Source: Wolfiporia cocos (taxonomy: Eukaryota > Basidiomycota > Agaricomycetes > Polyporales > Phaeolaceae). Taken from it: 64,000 bases of DNA. Shown piece after piece: positions 1 through 11,200 of this stretch. The stretch spans positions 1,302,001 to 1,366,000 of the forward strand of contig JACCLO010000009.1 of the NCBI GenBank assembly GCA_029448655.1, read 5' to 3'. The notes under the pieces are model-generated. The model saw nothing but the letters and a program-made list of their open reading frames with translations, made no database searches and was not told where the DNA came from. The position numbers and the translations under genes are program-made. How positions within the stretch are numbered: the first letter of the stretch is position 1; the number at the start of each line of letters is the position of its first letter.

Positions 1-38
1 ATGACGGTACTGATGGCATCTAAAACTGCGACAGTAAG

Positions 39-64
39 GCTTCAACCATATAATATACATGTTG
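39..64 (+). repeat. Fragment of a TA-flanked MITE terminus
   Basis: The sequence starting AAGGCTTCAACCATATAATA matches, with one mismatch, the terminal inverted repeat of the two 688-bp MITEs at 30277 and 49917. Similarity is lost after about position 64, so only a terminus is present here. Confidence 0.6.
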
Positions 65-83
65 TGAACCGCATAATACTTCT

Positions 84-108
84 ACTGAGTACTGAGTACT
101 GAGTACTG
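84..108. repeat. Short 7-bp tandem repeat (ACTGAGT x3.5)
   Basis: Three full and one partial unit of ACTGAGT lie next to the MITE-end fragment. No function is apparent. Confidence 0.8.
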
Positions 109-406
109 TTACTGACTCGCGGCTCGTGGCATACACCTTATATGTTAGATCCGGCCGGGATCTATGACTTGCACGGTTGCCTAAGATGTGATCATATCGT
201 TATGTATGCAGCGACGACGACATGGCGTCACATCCGCGCTGTTCCACTCAGATTATCAGGTCAGGATCAATCAAGTTCCGTGTGCCTTCTGATAAATCGT
301 GAAAAGCCGTGGCTCGAGCGGGTAGGACGTGTTGGAGCTTGCTCTTGCATCCTCCAGTACGCTTCCCGGAAATGCGGAATTTCTCCGTCCCACCTGCAAT
401 TGCGTT

Positions 407-1672
407 TTAATGTGTCATGCCCAGATGCCTGGAGATGAGGACATACCAAGTCCAAATCTCTCCACCCGGCTGCTCGCCAGTACTACGCAGCTTCCTCATC
501 TCGAGATGCTCCTGGCTCGTAAGGAACCTGATGAGCATGCCCCTATATCCATCATAGATATCGCAGTCCTCGTCGGCGACTGTGTAGCGATATTTTAGGA
601 TTCGCGAGGAAGTGATGAAATAGGACATGTGCCCCTCAAGGATCTCGCCGCGGATTGACATTAGCGCCCAGCTGCACTCCGCGACCGGGTCCCAAGTGAG
701 TGGCGTAGACGAGGGAGAAAGTGGCTCGGGACCGGTTACACCGTCTGTGTTCAGAGGCATGACCCAGCTGTGCTTATCGACTACCCAACGGCTCTGGTCC
801 ACAAAGAAGCGATCAGAGAGGGCTGATGGTACGAGGAGGAGCGATGAGCTGGAGAGAATCTTCCATCCTCGAGCGACATATTTACGGAATGCAGCCCGCT
901 TTCGGTCTTTTGGGTTTGTTGCAAGCGACTTCGAATGTCGCATATGGGTAGAGTGAATATGCGGCGATGTAGCTGATCGCATTCATCACGCATGCTAATG
1001 TGTTGTGCGATGTCAGAATGAATGTTGAGACAGCACCTTAAGTCGTCTACTTACTCGAATGGAACGTCATGACACACTCGAATGGACTCACAGTCGGTAC
1101 GATGATTTGTAATCTCACCTTCTGGGACTCGTTATCATCGGAGGGTCGCACAAAGGTGTACACACAGCTGCGACGCTCTTCATATGGTAGTTGTCAAGAT
1201 TTCGATGGCAATCTCGGAACAGGGACATTCGACCCGCTTATGAACCATCCCCCCTTATTGATTGGTTGTGGAAATCGCCGCTCCGCCATGAGGTAGGTTC
1301 GAAGGTGTATCCATCGTCTTTCATAAACTGTCCCATTTGTCCGATATATTCCTTGGAGACGTATAGGTCCAGGTCTGCTTCCGGATAGAATGTTCTGTCG
1401 AAGAACTGGAGTGCAAATGACCCGGAGATAAGGGTAGCAGTGCGAACTTGGAGGGAACGGAAGGCAAACGGGTCGGAGAAAAATCGCGATAGCCGTCGAT
1501 TGACATCAAATGCACGGTATGAGAAATCGAAATCTTGGACAGCTTGGTAGGTCGTCCGACTGACACGCCGCATTCTTATTAAGGAGACGGGTGTGAGGCG
1601 TTCGCAGATCCTGTCGTATATGGTGTGCTGCCCGCTCGCGAACACATCAACAAGCCGTGCGAGCTCTGACAT
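407..1672 (-). pseudogene. Nucleotidyltransferase-like / F-box-class gene, frameshifted
   Basis: The N-terminal part (1672-1238) has an F-box-like start (RICERLTPVSLIRMRRVSR) followed by a G-S pair (SGSFALQFF) and an acidic DxD (EADLDLYV), the signature of minimal nucleotidyltransferase folds. This architecture belongs to a large uncharacterised Agaricomycete family. A clean 60-nt GT-AG intron (995-1054) joins FHS to TCVMNAISY, as I recall for family members. The segment before it can be joined to the N-terminus only with a weak GTTCAT donor. Around 925-933 the frame slips by one base: ATFE is read in one frame and the following SLATNPKDRKRAAFRKY in another, with no room for an intron. The C-terminal part (to 407) then continues in family style. 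I call it a disrupted copy; a sequencing error is the alternative. The substrate of the family is unknown. Confidence 0.6.
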
Positions 1673-2432
1673 GGCTATCTATGGTTGCAATGATCATATG
1701 GTCATACTCGTGGATGAGCAACCATTGACACACAGCAGCGTTTCACGTAGCAATATGGGATTCAATATTCTTGTCGGTGTCGGCAGGCTCTAAACACTGG
1801 TGCCGTCCCCAGAAGTTGGGTAAGCCGAATGTCGTGTACCTTGAAAGTTGACAGGGAGCTGGAACTATTGGATTCGTCAGGGCAGTAAAAGTGATAAGCC
1901 CCCTTGATGACTTACTGGAACACCTGCCGAGCCTTATACAATATTGATATTGCGGTGGTAGCGAGTTAAGCAAGATCAGCAGCTTGGATGGAGGTTGCAG
2001 TTCAAGTCACGATTATCATCTTGATCGCAATTGGTCGTGAGATTAGAAGCGTGGGTGCTGAGACTTGCCAATTTAGCTGTGGATAGAGGCGCCAGTTAAC
2101 GTTCCATTGCGCACGATCGATAGTGGCTCGCAGTAGCTGTGTCTGCCGTGAAGAGGGGATCGTGCCGAGGACGTCCGCTTTCAATATCAAGCTATATCAA
2201 AGCCGGGAAGTCAAGAGACGGTTCTGATTGGCATATTCATAACAATCGGAGAACCACAGTGCTCGGATCTACTTTCCAGAAAATGCGTGTAGATGGACGC
2301 GGAATTTTGGTCTTGTGCTCGTTCGTTGAAGGCATGGGCGCAAGCAAGAAGTCGCAAAAATGCAGATAGGATCATACGGGGAGTACTCGTATTCGATGAT
2401 AATATTCTTCCATATTGAGGAGAGAACATCCG
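1673..2432. other. Intergenic stretch, no gene seen
   Basis: About 760 bp separate the start of the nucleotidyltransferase-like gene from the 3' end of the F-box gene. The open frames here are short and unlike anything I recognise. It should hold the promoter of the first gene and the terminator of the second. Confidence 0.5.
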
Positions 2433-4078
2433 TTATCCCGTGCAGGAGTCGCTTTCTCGAGACATATTTGAAAGACGTTTGCTAAGCAGCGCAGAATCAC
2501 TCGCAGAGAGTGCTTGCAGACAAGGTGAGTCCTCGGTTGGCCAATGGGACACCTCAAACCAATCTGGTGGGGTCGCAGTGTCATCCTTGTACTCTACGGA
2601 GATGTATTGCAACGAGGGGGATTGCGCAGCAGCTGCCTTGACTAGCTGGGGAACCCGGCTCCGCAGCGTATCAGGGGCGACCTCTTCTTGGAGGTCGTGG
2701 CAGAGGGACATTGCGATTAGCGGGAGATGGCTGAAGGCATGTGCGTAGCAGATCTGCAAACGCGAGCAATGAAGTTGAATCCGCAGAGATCTGAGTAAGA
2801 ATGTACCAATTGGCGTTCAATCTCTTCGGGAGCGACTGACATGGTAGTAGACCAGCCGGAGTGGAACTGCAGATATCTCGTCTGTGGGCCCACAGCCAGA
2901 GCGACCCATTGCATATCATGTGCAAACGGGCCCGCAAGTTTGCATGTTAGCACGATCGGCGCAGCGCTCCGAAGAGTCAGTATACGCGGGTACGTGAGGA
3001 GCAGCTGGTCCGTGCGCCCGACAGATAGGCAGATAGTGAGGTGGCGTATCTTCGAGGTGATGGGCGCCGTCGTGACGTTGTCGACGAAGACATGGTCCAG
3101 CCGCGTCCACTCAGTCGTTGGTGCGACATCGCTGGTGTGCACCATGTCAAGGCGCAAGCGGTGGACGTTTGGAAAGGCACGTGCGAAGATGGCGAGTGAG
3201 CGCGTCCTACCTGCGAGGCGGAGTGTCCGCACGAGAGGCCAGATGGCTGGCTGCTCGAGAGTCTCTATGATCGTTGCGCAGCCAAGGAGATCGAGATTCT
3301 GCAGCGAACGTGTGAAGTTGTGCAGCGGCTTGAATGGGAAGACACTGCTGGGAGGTATGTCATAAGCCACATTCGCGAGCTTCAGTCGTCGGGGCCGTGA
3401 GGACATCCTCTCCAGCGTTTGTGCCGACTTTGTGTCGAAGACCAAAGTGAATCGAACCTCGTCGAGGCGACGAAGGCGTGCCATCGCCTCCGCAGCATCT
3501 GGGAATACCTCAAAAAGGTGTTCGGCGCAATCAAGCGAGATCTGTGAGAGATTGACGGCATAACGCAGAACTCTCGCTAAGGAGCGTAGGCATGCGCGCT
3601 CTGCTTCGAGGGTACTGCCCACAATGTTCTCCACGATAAGGGCGTGAAGGTGTTTGGCGCGTGTGCTAGTGTCTGCAAGTATGAATGCGCAAAATTGAGC
3701 GGCTTGCTTCGTCGTCTTGTCCGGAGTGGATCTTCTCAGCGTGACCTCGGATAAGAAGCGAGGTGTCCCAAGCTTATAGGCAGCACGGCAGGTGAAGCTA
3801 AAACGCAGAGCATCCCTGGGAGAGGCAGCGGCGAGAATGAGTGTCAGTACGTCGTAGTTTAATGTTAGCAGACGTATGGGCATGGGCCGCGAATTAGTCT
3901 TGTGCAAGATGGGCTCCATCGGAGAATGTCGCGGAAGCACAGACCCGTTAATATTCCGCCTTGCGGTATATTGCACATTACGGTTTGCAGTTGAGGAGAC
4001 CCTAGGGCGTCTTCGGACCGAACAACTGTCGTGGTCATGTGATACCCAGGCAGACGGTACGAATTTGTCCATACTCAT
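2433..4078 (-). CDS. F-box protein with degenerate leucine-rich C-terminal part
   Basis: Two exons, 4078-2807 and 2753-2433, are joined by a 53-nt intron (2754-2806) with GTAC donor and TTTGCAG acceptor in phase 0. Without splicing the frame ends soon after the donor; splicing adds about 106 residues. An F-box lies at residues 66-105 (LLTLNYDVLTLILAAASPRD, then LRFSFTCRAAYKL). After it come about 400 residues with regularly spaced leucines and no clear LRR consensus. F-box proteins recruit substrates to SCF ubiquitin ligases through SKP1; the substrate here is unknown. The longest frame starts at 4078, but the Met codons at 3919 or 3883 lie directly before the F-box and are more likely starts. 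It is divergent from the gene at 4388 and shares a 300-500 bp promoter region with it. Large F-box families are usual in Agaricomycetes. Confidence 0.75.
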
Positions 4079-4387
4079 GACATTGACATTGCACGAAGAA
4101 ATACATAGTCAGTTCAGACAGAGCGGCCAGGCTGCAGTGGCAGAGTAGGGCATAAAGGCGCGAGAACAAGCGACGGTACTTGCGCGGTACGAGTAGTCAC
4201 GTGGGCGCGTTGTTGTGGCATATTTGACTTCGGCATCTGCCGGACGGCATTGTTGTTTGAAGTCAACGATGGCCGCTTTAGTGGCCTCGCCCATTCACCA
4301 TCTGTTTGCCCTTTCTGCATCTCTCACTCTCGCATTCTGTATTCTTAAAGCCCACGCACGCGCGAAATCAGCTTCAATCATCCCATA

Positions 4388-5767
4388 ATGCCCAGAATAC
4401 GCGGCTTCGTCAACAAGGCTCCTGTCGACAGGGTCGTCGCAAAGCCGGATCTATCCAGACGGTCTGCGCCGTTGGCACTGCCCCCAACGCCCCCAAAGAC
4501 ACTGACAAAACGCAAACGCGCGCGGTCGAGAGTTACCGACTCAGATACCGAGGACGACGACCGCGTCGCCGAGCTCCCGTCAAATGACAGGGAGCACGAG
4601 AAGGATCGTGGACGCGACGGGAACGGCGTCGTCGTGCTTGGGAACAAGAAGCGCAAGACGCTGGACGCCATCGCGGCGGAGCTGAGCGAGGCGCGGGCCG
4701 GGGACGCCTTTTGGCTGGGCGGACCGTCCACCGTGGCGAGCGGCGACGACGCGCGGAAGCCGCGGGCCCGACCAGGAGTTCGGTACGAGACGCGGGCGGG
4801 GACGCGCTCGCCGTCGTCGTCTCCCATGACACCTCGTGTCTTGCGCCGGCAGCACACTGGCCTTGCCTCTCCGCCACCGTCGCGTCGCCAGTCGACTGCG
4901 CGCACTCGTGTTACGCGTCAGACTCCGACCCGGGCGTCTGCGAGGATACACGGGAAGCTGTTTCCGGAGCGAGACTCGCCCAATAACCCCTTCTTGTCGA
5001 ACGACTCGCCCAGCAACCCCTTCCTATCAGACGACTCCCCCGGCAACCCCTTCCTATCGAATGACTCGCCCGCGCCGGCCACCGAGGGCGAACCGGCCCC
5101 TCCGCCGGAGCCGCGCACTCCAGATCAATTCGCGGAAAAGCCAACAATGACCTGGGTCTTGTACGTCTCTCGTCTCCTCCCTCCTCGCACACACCCATCG
5201 CTGACGCCCGTGCTCCCGCACAGCCGCGGCACCCGCGTCCAGCTCGCGAACCCGTACTACAAGCCGGCCGGTCTCGAGGCACAGACCGCGCTCGAGGACG
5301 CCCGCGCGCTGCTCCCCGCCGCGCACCCCGACTTCTCGCCCGCGCCCTCGTTCGCGCCCAGGCTGCTCTTCCCGGAGGCGCGCCGCCGGCCCGCGCGCAA
5401 GCGTGCCCCGCGCGAGCCGCAGACCCCCTCGCGGGTCAATCCCCCGCGCGCGGCGAAGGCGCCGCGCAGCACCCCCGCGCCGTCCACCCCCGCGCCGCCG
5501 CGCGCGGAATCGCCTGAGCGGCGTGCGCCCGCGAACGAGGAGGTCGGCGAGGCGGCGATCGAGGCGGCCCTTGCGAGCCGGCTGGCGAGGCGCCTGACCA
5601 GGACGGAGTCGCTCACGCACATCGGCGCGGCAGAGGAGCCGGAGCCGCGGACGCAGCGCGGGGCGCACGGCGCGCCGCGCCTCCCGGAGAAGGACAGCGA
5701 CGCCGCGCGGCGGGCGATGGGCCCGGCGAGGGTCGGCGCGCCGCTGCTGCGGGAGGCGTCGTTCTAG
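4388..5767 (+). CDS. Low-complexity protein with three NPF repeats, function unknown
   Basis: The start ATG at 4388 follows a pyrimidine-rich leader. A probable intron lies at 5161-5223 (GTACGTCT...CGCACAG, 63 nt). It is a multiple of three and stop-free, so both forms stay in frame: 438 residues spliced, 459 unspliced. The spliced junction reads TWVFRGTRVQLANPYYKP. The N-terminal half is basic and Ser/Asp-rich. Near residues 195-228 are three 10-residue repeats of the form DSPxNPFLSN/D; NPF tripeptides are the known ligands of EH domains in endocytic proteins. The C-terminal half is Pro/Ala/Arg-rich and ends RVGAPLLREASF. I recognise no catalytic domain. The codons are very GC-rich, unlike the accessory region to the right. 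It is convergent with the ubiquitin-fold gene. Function is not assigned; a link to endocytosis would rest only on the NPF motifs. Confidence 0.65.
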   Translation: MPRIRGFVNKAPVDRVVAKPDLSRRSAPLALPPTPPKTLTKRKRARSRVTDSDTEDDDRVAELPSNDREHEKDRGRDGNGVVVLGNKKRKTLDAIAAELSEARAGDAFWLGGPSTVASGDDARKPRARPGVRYETRAGTRSPSSSPMTPRVLRRQHTGLASPPPSRRQSTARTRVTRQTPTRASARIHGKLFPERDSPNNPFLSNDSPSNPFLSDDSPGNPFLSNDSPAPATEGEPAPPPEPRTPDQFAEKPTMTWVLYVSRLLPPRTHPSLTPVLPHSRGTRVQLANPYYKPAGLEAQTALEDARALLPAAHPDFSPAPSFAPRLLFPEARRRPARKRAPREPQTPSRVNPPRAAKAPRSTPAPSTPAPPRAESPERRAPANEEVGEAAIEAALASRLARRLTRTESLTHIGAAEEPEPRTQRGAHGAPRLPEKDSDAARRAMGPARVGAPLLREASF

Positions 5768-6429
5768 GCTGTTGGACGGACTTTTTTTTTTCTCTCCTTA
5801 TGCTCCCCCGTTCTCTGTTCCGACGTTGCTGTACGATCTCTCGATTTTCCACGTTTTGCTTTGACTTGCGACACCCCCCTGACTGCTGTTTACCGCCGCG
5901 ACACCCCTCCTCCCGCCGTTTCTTGAAAACATCTTCGGTGACTACTGACCGTGTGCTCGTTCATGTACCCATGCATCGCAATGCAATACTGCCTTTGCCA
6001 ATCCGCGTGACACGCACATCGTCCGAGCGCGCCTGACCCGGCGCGCATTAATTACCGTCCTTGCCGCCGCAGAGCCTCACGCACGCACGCACGCACGCGC
6101 CGCTCGCGACAGCACCACCAACCAAGCGGAGAGCATGCAAAGCAAATGCGACTACAGTACAATGAATGTCGTGCGCGCGCACGGGTATGTATAATGCAAA
6201 CAGTATCTCGGGCCAGCAGGCAGGTCGTCCAGTCGGTCGTCGGGCGTCGGGCGCCGCGGTCCGCCGAGCGGCGCCACGCAGCGTCCGTGCGGGTGTGGGT
6301 GTGGGTGCGGGTGCAGGTTGCGGGTTGCGGGTACGGGTGCGGTACATCGGGGCGTCAGGGCGTCGGGCGGGCGCAGCGCAGCACGGCGCGGCAGCGCACC
6401 GACCCGCGCGCGCGCGCAGACTTCCGCGC
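5768..6429. other. Convergent 3' intergenic region
   Basis: This lies between two convergent genes. It opens with a run of T (about 5781-5790) and contains a short CACG repeat around 6080-6100 and GT-rich stretches near 6290-6330. Both 3' UTRs probably fall here. No separate gene is supported. Confidence 0.5.
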
Positions 6430-7619
6430 CTAGCAGACGACGCACGCGGCGCAGCACCCCGCGCCGTCCTCCCCTTCGCCGGTGCCGGTGCCGCGGCGGC
6501 GGCGGCGCTTCTTCTTCGGCGCGTCGTCCGCGCCGGGCGGCGGGGCGGCGCGGATGGAGAGGTGCACGATCGTGCCCGGCGGGACGGGCGCGCCCGGCGC
6601 GGGCTGCGCGAGCGGGAACGCCCACTCTGCGGGGGCGTCAGCGGCGTGCGCACGGAGCGGAGAGGAGAGAGGGACGCACTCGCGAGCGTGTCGTCGTCCT
6701 GCAGGATTTTGCCGAGGTAGAGGATGCGGAGGTACGAGGGCGCGGGCGGGCGCTCGTCTTGCCAGTCTGGGGAGCGGTCAGCGCGTGTGGAGCGGAAGGC
6801 GCGCGTGGCGCGCGGTGGAGGTGGGGACGGCGGAGTGGAGGCGCAGCGTCTGCAGGCGCTGGGCGAGCCCCGTGCGCCAGACGCCCCGGATCTCGGGTCC
6901 GCGGACGGACGGAGCACGCAGCGCACGAGGGGTGCGCGGCGCCGCAGGGGCGCGGAGACGGGGCGCGGGGGCGAGGAGCAGAGGGGACACTCACCGTTTG
7001 GCCACGCGTTCCACACCAGCTCCTTCACACGCCCGATCGTCGCCTCGGGGTCGAACATCATCGTGCGGCGGCGGCCAGACACGAGCAGGAAGGTGAGCAC
7101 GGCCTGGGGGAGCTGCTGCACGGCGCCCTCGTCTCTGCTCTCCGCAGCCTTCTCCGGGTCCGTGTCCGCCTCCTCCTCCTCGTCTTCGTCGTCGTCGTCG
7201 TCGCGGGGGCGCACGGGGAGCGGCTCGGGGGTGCCGGGCGCGGGGGTGCCGAGGGCGTCGACGCGGGTGTAGGACGTGCGGGCGGACGCGCAGAGCGGGG
7301 CGAACGCGTCGGCGGCGAGCGCGGCGCGGTAGAGCGAGGGCGCGGCGGACGCAGGCGTGCTGCGGGCGTAGAAGTGGTAGGGGAGCTGCGGCTGGGAGAA
7401 GGAGCGGTGCGGTGCGCGGCCGGGCTCGGCGTCGTGTGCGTCGGTGTCTGCGCTCGGGCGGGGGGTCGGCTCGAGCTCGGGCGGGGGCGCAGGCGCGGGC
7501 GTTGGTATTGACGCGGGCGTTGGTATTGACGCGGGCATGGGTGCGGGCGCGGCGGGCTGGATGGACGGCTCGGGTGCGCGCAGTCGGGCGGGCGGAGGGG
7601 GCAGGTAGCTGATGCTCAT
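6430..7619 (-). CDS. UBL3/MUB-type membrane-anchored ubiquitin-fold protein with CaaX tail
   Basis: Three exons give one open frame of 302 residues: 7619-6995, 6766-6680 and 6626-6430, with GTGAGT and GTGCGT donors and CCCCAG and CCGCAG acceptors. Residues 1-170 are Pro/Ala-rich, with a doubled ASIPTP and an acidic run (DDDDDEDEEEE). From about residue 172 the sequence VLTFLLVSGRRRTMMF starts a Rad60-SLD_2/UBL3 ubiquitin fold; it continues over the introns through YLRILYLGKILQDDDTL and ends in GTIVHLSIRAAPPPG. The C-terminus is basic and closes with CCAACVVC, a CaaX-type prenylation site with neighbouring cysteines that could be palmitoylated. UBL3/MUB proteins are membrane-anchored ubiquitin-like proteins that are not conjugated; in animals UBL3 affects protein sorting to vesicles and in plants MUBs bind E2 enzymes. 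The role in fungi is not established. The long N-terminal extension is unusual for the family and its start could be further downstream. Confidence 0.85.
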
Positions 7620-8200
7620 TGTGGAGGCGGAGGGCTATAAGGCCAGGGCGGCGGGCGATGCGTGGGAGGGCGGAGCCTGGGGGGTCACGCGCGTGACACG
7701 AGAAGCAGCGGGACGAATTGAGGAGGCAAGCGTGTGATGGGACGTCAGCTGGAGAGCGTCTGGGCGCAAGGCGAGGTGCGCGCGCAGGGCTAGGTCTGTG
7801 GCGGGCGTGTATCAGCGGGGTGGGTCTCAGCCTGACACGGGCGCGGGCTGCGCAGCTGGGGCGGGTACAGGGCGGACGGACGTACATATGGGGGCAGACG
7901 GGCGTGGAGCGGCTCGATGGATCACGCCGGGTCGTGTGAAGGGCGTTGGCGAGGGTATTAGCCTAGCGGTCGCAGGAGCGGCTGCTGCGGGGAGGCGGTA
8001 AGCGGCGGGGCGGGGGCAGGGGAGGCAGGGGGCGGGGAGGCGGGGAGGGCAGGCGGGGAGGGCGGAGAGGGCGGAGAGGGCGGAGAGGGCGGAGAGGGCG
8101 GACAATGTGGTCGAGGGCAATGTTTTCGAGGAGAGCAGCGAGCAATTTGAGGAGCTCGCGCACGAGCAGCCTGCACCGCCATTTATAGCGCAGCGGGAGT
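7620..8200. promoter_or_regulatory. 5' flank of the ubiquitin-fold gene with a G-rich minisatellite
   Basis: This is the region upstream of the minus-strand UBL3-like gene. At about 8022-8102 it holds a G-rich minisatellite whose last part is five units of GGGCGGAGA (9 bp). Open frames across it are produced by the repeat and are not taken as genes. Confidence 0.5.
8022..8102. repeat. Minisatellite, 9-bp GGGCGGAGA units
   Basis: GGGGAGGCAGG-type units pass into about five exact 9-bp units between 8057 and 8102. The strand asymmetry (G on plus) is complete across the array. Confidence 0.85.
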
Positions 8201-11200
8201 TTCCGTGTCGCCGATGATCGAGAGCCGCCTCGAGCTGCCACTCCGGAGCACCAGACGCACCAGTTTTCGTTACCCCTTTGTGCGCCCGCGTAGCTGGCGT
8301 CTGGCGATCAGCCGCGTGACGACCTGGGGAAGCGGGGAAGGCATCGCTAGCGTCTCGTCTTATCATCTGCACTCGACCCCCCGCCGCGTAGCTTGCTTCC
8401 CCCAATCATGATCACCGGGTGCGCTGCTCTCCCACCATGCAAATCTCGACGCCGTCTGATCCAGAGACCATTCAGATAAGCAACCGGTCGATTGGGGACA
8501 TCAATGCAAATATACAGTTTATGTAATAGATGCCACACGGCAGGCGCACAACGCTCTGCTCGGCTCGACTAGCATTTCGCTCGACTAGCGATCCCGAGCT
8601 TGTCGTCCGCCATGTGCATCATCCACGACCCACGTCATCCTGCAGCCCGCGTACACGCGCTGGCCCCATCCCAACCCGCCGCGATCCCATCTCTGTTGGT
8701 TCCTGACGTCTGTGTTCTCGCGGCGACTCCGCGATCTGTACTCGCCCGGACCTTGCCTCTGTGTCCCCAGACAAACGGGGCGCGTCTGCATCCAGACTTT
8801 ACAGACGCGTCGGCCCGGTCGTGGTGTGCTACACGGTGCGTGATGTAATCAATTCAACGGGAGAGCTCCGCTCGCGCAGGCGCGTTGGCACGGACGTGAA
8901 ACTCGTAGTGCCACCGTCCCTGCCCATCAGACTATTGTGACGCCCGACAGGAACACCAGACGTAACGGGACTCCAAGCGGACGCGCACTAGCCCAGCCGC
9001 TCTCGCGCCGCTGACGGCGTGCAGCAGCTCGCTCCTACAACATGTCGCGGCGTATGTTATGGATCAAAGACACGAAACGGACGAGCCGCACGACCTCCCG
9101 TCCCGGAGGACCGACAACAGGCACCCACAACGGGCCACATCCGCTGCCAGATCTCGCAACCGGGACGACCCCATCTCCGGCCACCACTGCGCGGACTCGC
9201 GCTCCCGCCACCCCCAACCCGCGCGCGGCCCCGAACCCGCTCACCGCGCCGGGCGTCTGAATCCCAGCGCAAGCTCAGCGCACCGACCCAGCGCAGCAGG
9301 CTGACCAGTGACCCACGGACCGGGGCCGGACGCGCGCGTCGCCCCGTCGCCACGCCAACCGATCTCCATCATCGCCCGCCGCCGCCGGGACGGCCAATTC
9401 AAATTCACTCCACGGCCGCAATTCACTCCACGACCGCCTCGCGGCCTGCGCCGCCCACGCTGGCCCCGCAGCGGCTCCGGTGGCGTGATGCGACGCACGA
9501 CGCCGCGCGTTTGGCGTTGGCGGTGGCGGCGAGAGCGGCGGGGCGGTGACATGGGCGAGAGCACGTTTGGATGCCAGGACGACGGGCATGGGCCACGGCG
9601 AGCAAGTAATGCGGAGCGCGTGACTGGCTTGCTGTGTCCGCTGGTCGGCAGACCGGCTCGTCTCAGGGCGAGATGGAGATCGGTACATGGCGTGGCAAAC
9701 AGCATCCAGATTGGCACCGAGAAAGCGGAGGATGGACTCCTGCTAGCCTAAAGTGACGAAATTGATTCTGTCCATGTGCTCGAATACAGATACAATTCCG
9801 CAATGATCTTCGGCGCAAGTCACATGCCGGCGCAGCAAGCTGTGGGCAAACGCTACGCAGTCGGCAGGAGCGCCAACGTCATGAGTCCCTCTTCTCGCGC
9901 GACGGCACAGAGAAGCGCAGAGGACCGTGATGCGCTGTAAGCCCGCGCACCCAGGCCGCGTACGGAGTAGGCGTGGACTAAAGTCTGACAGACACGCTAC
10001 GCCGCTGGCAGGCCCTGGGCTACCGCTCCTCGGCACGTCCGACCATCCGGGGATGGGACGACCTGGGGCCCGGATCAGCAGAAGGAGTGCATGGGCGCGG
10101 GCCGTTCCGCGTAACTGCGCACTTGCTCCCTCAGGGGCATGCGCACCGGTGCGACGCTAGACGTCATATATTCATCGTCTATTGCTCTCCTGACTCGCTC
10201 GCGTGGTGCATGTGCTCCGCAACCATCACCAATGCTCAATGCTTCCTTACCCAAGTCGAGCGATAGATTCGCCTAGCCTGTGTCTGGTCACATACATGCA
10301 ACGATGCCAGCCGATGCGTGCCCGCGGGGGTGCGTTGCCTGTACGGCATTGCGGAGAGCGTGTGCGGCCCCGCGCGCAGCCGGACGTTCGCGGACTTGCA
10401 CAGATGCTCTGCGGTCGCGACGGATGACGGACAGGCGTCGCAGCGGATTCCCGTCTGGCGAGTCAGGCCAAGCGTATCCGTCGCGCATCCCGATGCGGGA
10501 GAAGCAGAGAATGGCCACCTCACTCGAGCTCCGGGGATCGGCGTGGCTTGCAGACCATCGAAGGCCTTGTGCGCGCGCCTCCTCGTGCGCGTGGGGAGTT
10601 TGTGTGCACACAACGAGGAGCTTGTTGACAGAACACGCCTATGCCCGCCTTGTGGCAGGCGCCTCTCGCCGGTGTGAAGTCGCTCCTGGAAGCACGATGA
10701 TGACCGGACAAGAACATTCGACAAGGTAGCCACTGCACTTTGCGACGGACATGCAGACATCGCGATCTGCTGGGCTGGCGGCTCGGCCTAATCACCGGAT
10801 GCAGACACTTCTAGCCATGCTGCGTATCCTTTGAAATATTAAATCGGTTTGGTTCTGTGGCCGAGCACGTCCGGAGAGCAATGGTGCAGGTTGGTTTACA
10901 TGATGAATTCACTCACCGTTTGGGGCCGTGCATCAATCAGAGTACTTATCAGTAACCTGGGTCTTAGAAACTCTGTAAACATGCAGCGCACTTCAGCAAG
11001 AATGCGTTGTCTATTATTACTGGTGGACGAAGACTCGCATAAAGTTCCGGACCACATAAATACCATGCACGACGCCAGTACGTCAGGAAAGCAGTAGACG
11101 ATCACCGCTAGTTCAGGAAGGGTCCATGAGCAGACAGAAGGTGAGCATGTGCAATCTACGATGTCCGGCGCCTCACGGATACGCATCCTTGAGGGTTCTC

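Noticed and set aside
4378..5852. Several 100-200 codon minus-strand frames opposite the NPF-repeat gene
   Set aside because: Arg/Pro/Ala-rich shadows without motifs; the plus frame has an ordered composition and a good intron.
6152..7887. Long open frames on both strands across the UBL3-like gene, some near 400 codons
   Set aside because: GC-rich sequence lacks stop codons in most frames. Only the spliced frame gives the ubiquitin fold and the CaaX tail.
8022..8405. 192-codon minus-strand frame with SALSAL repeats as a gene
   Set aside because: The repeat is the translation of the minisatellite; no orthologue-like features.
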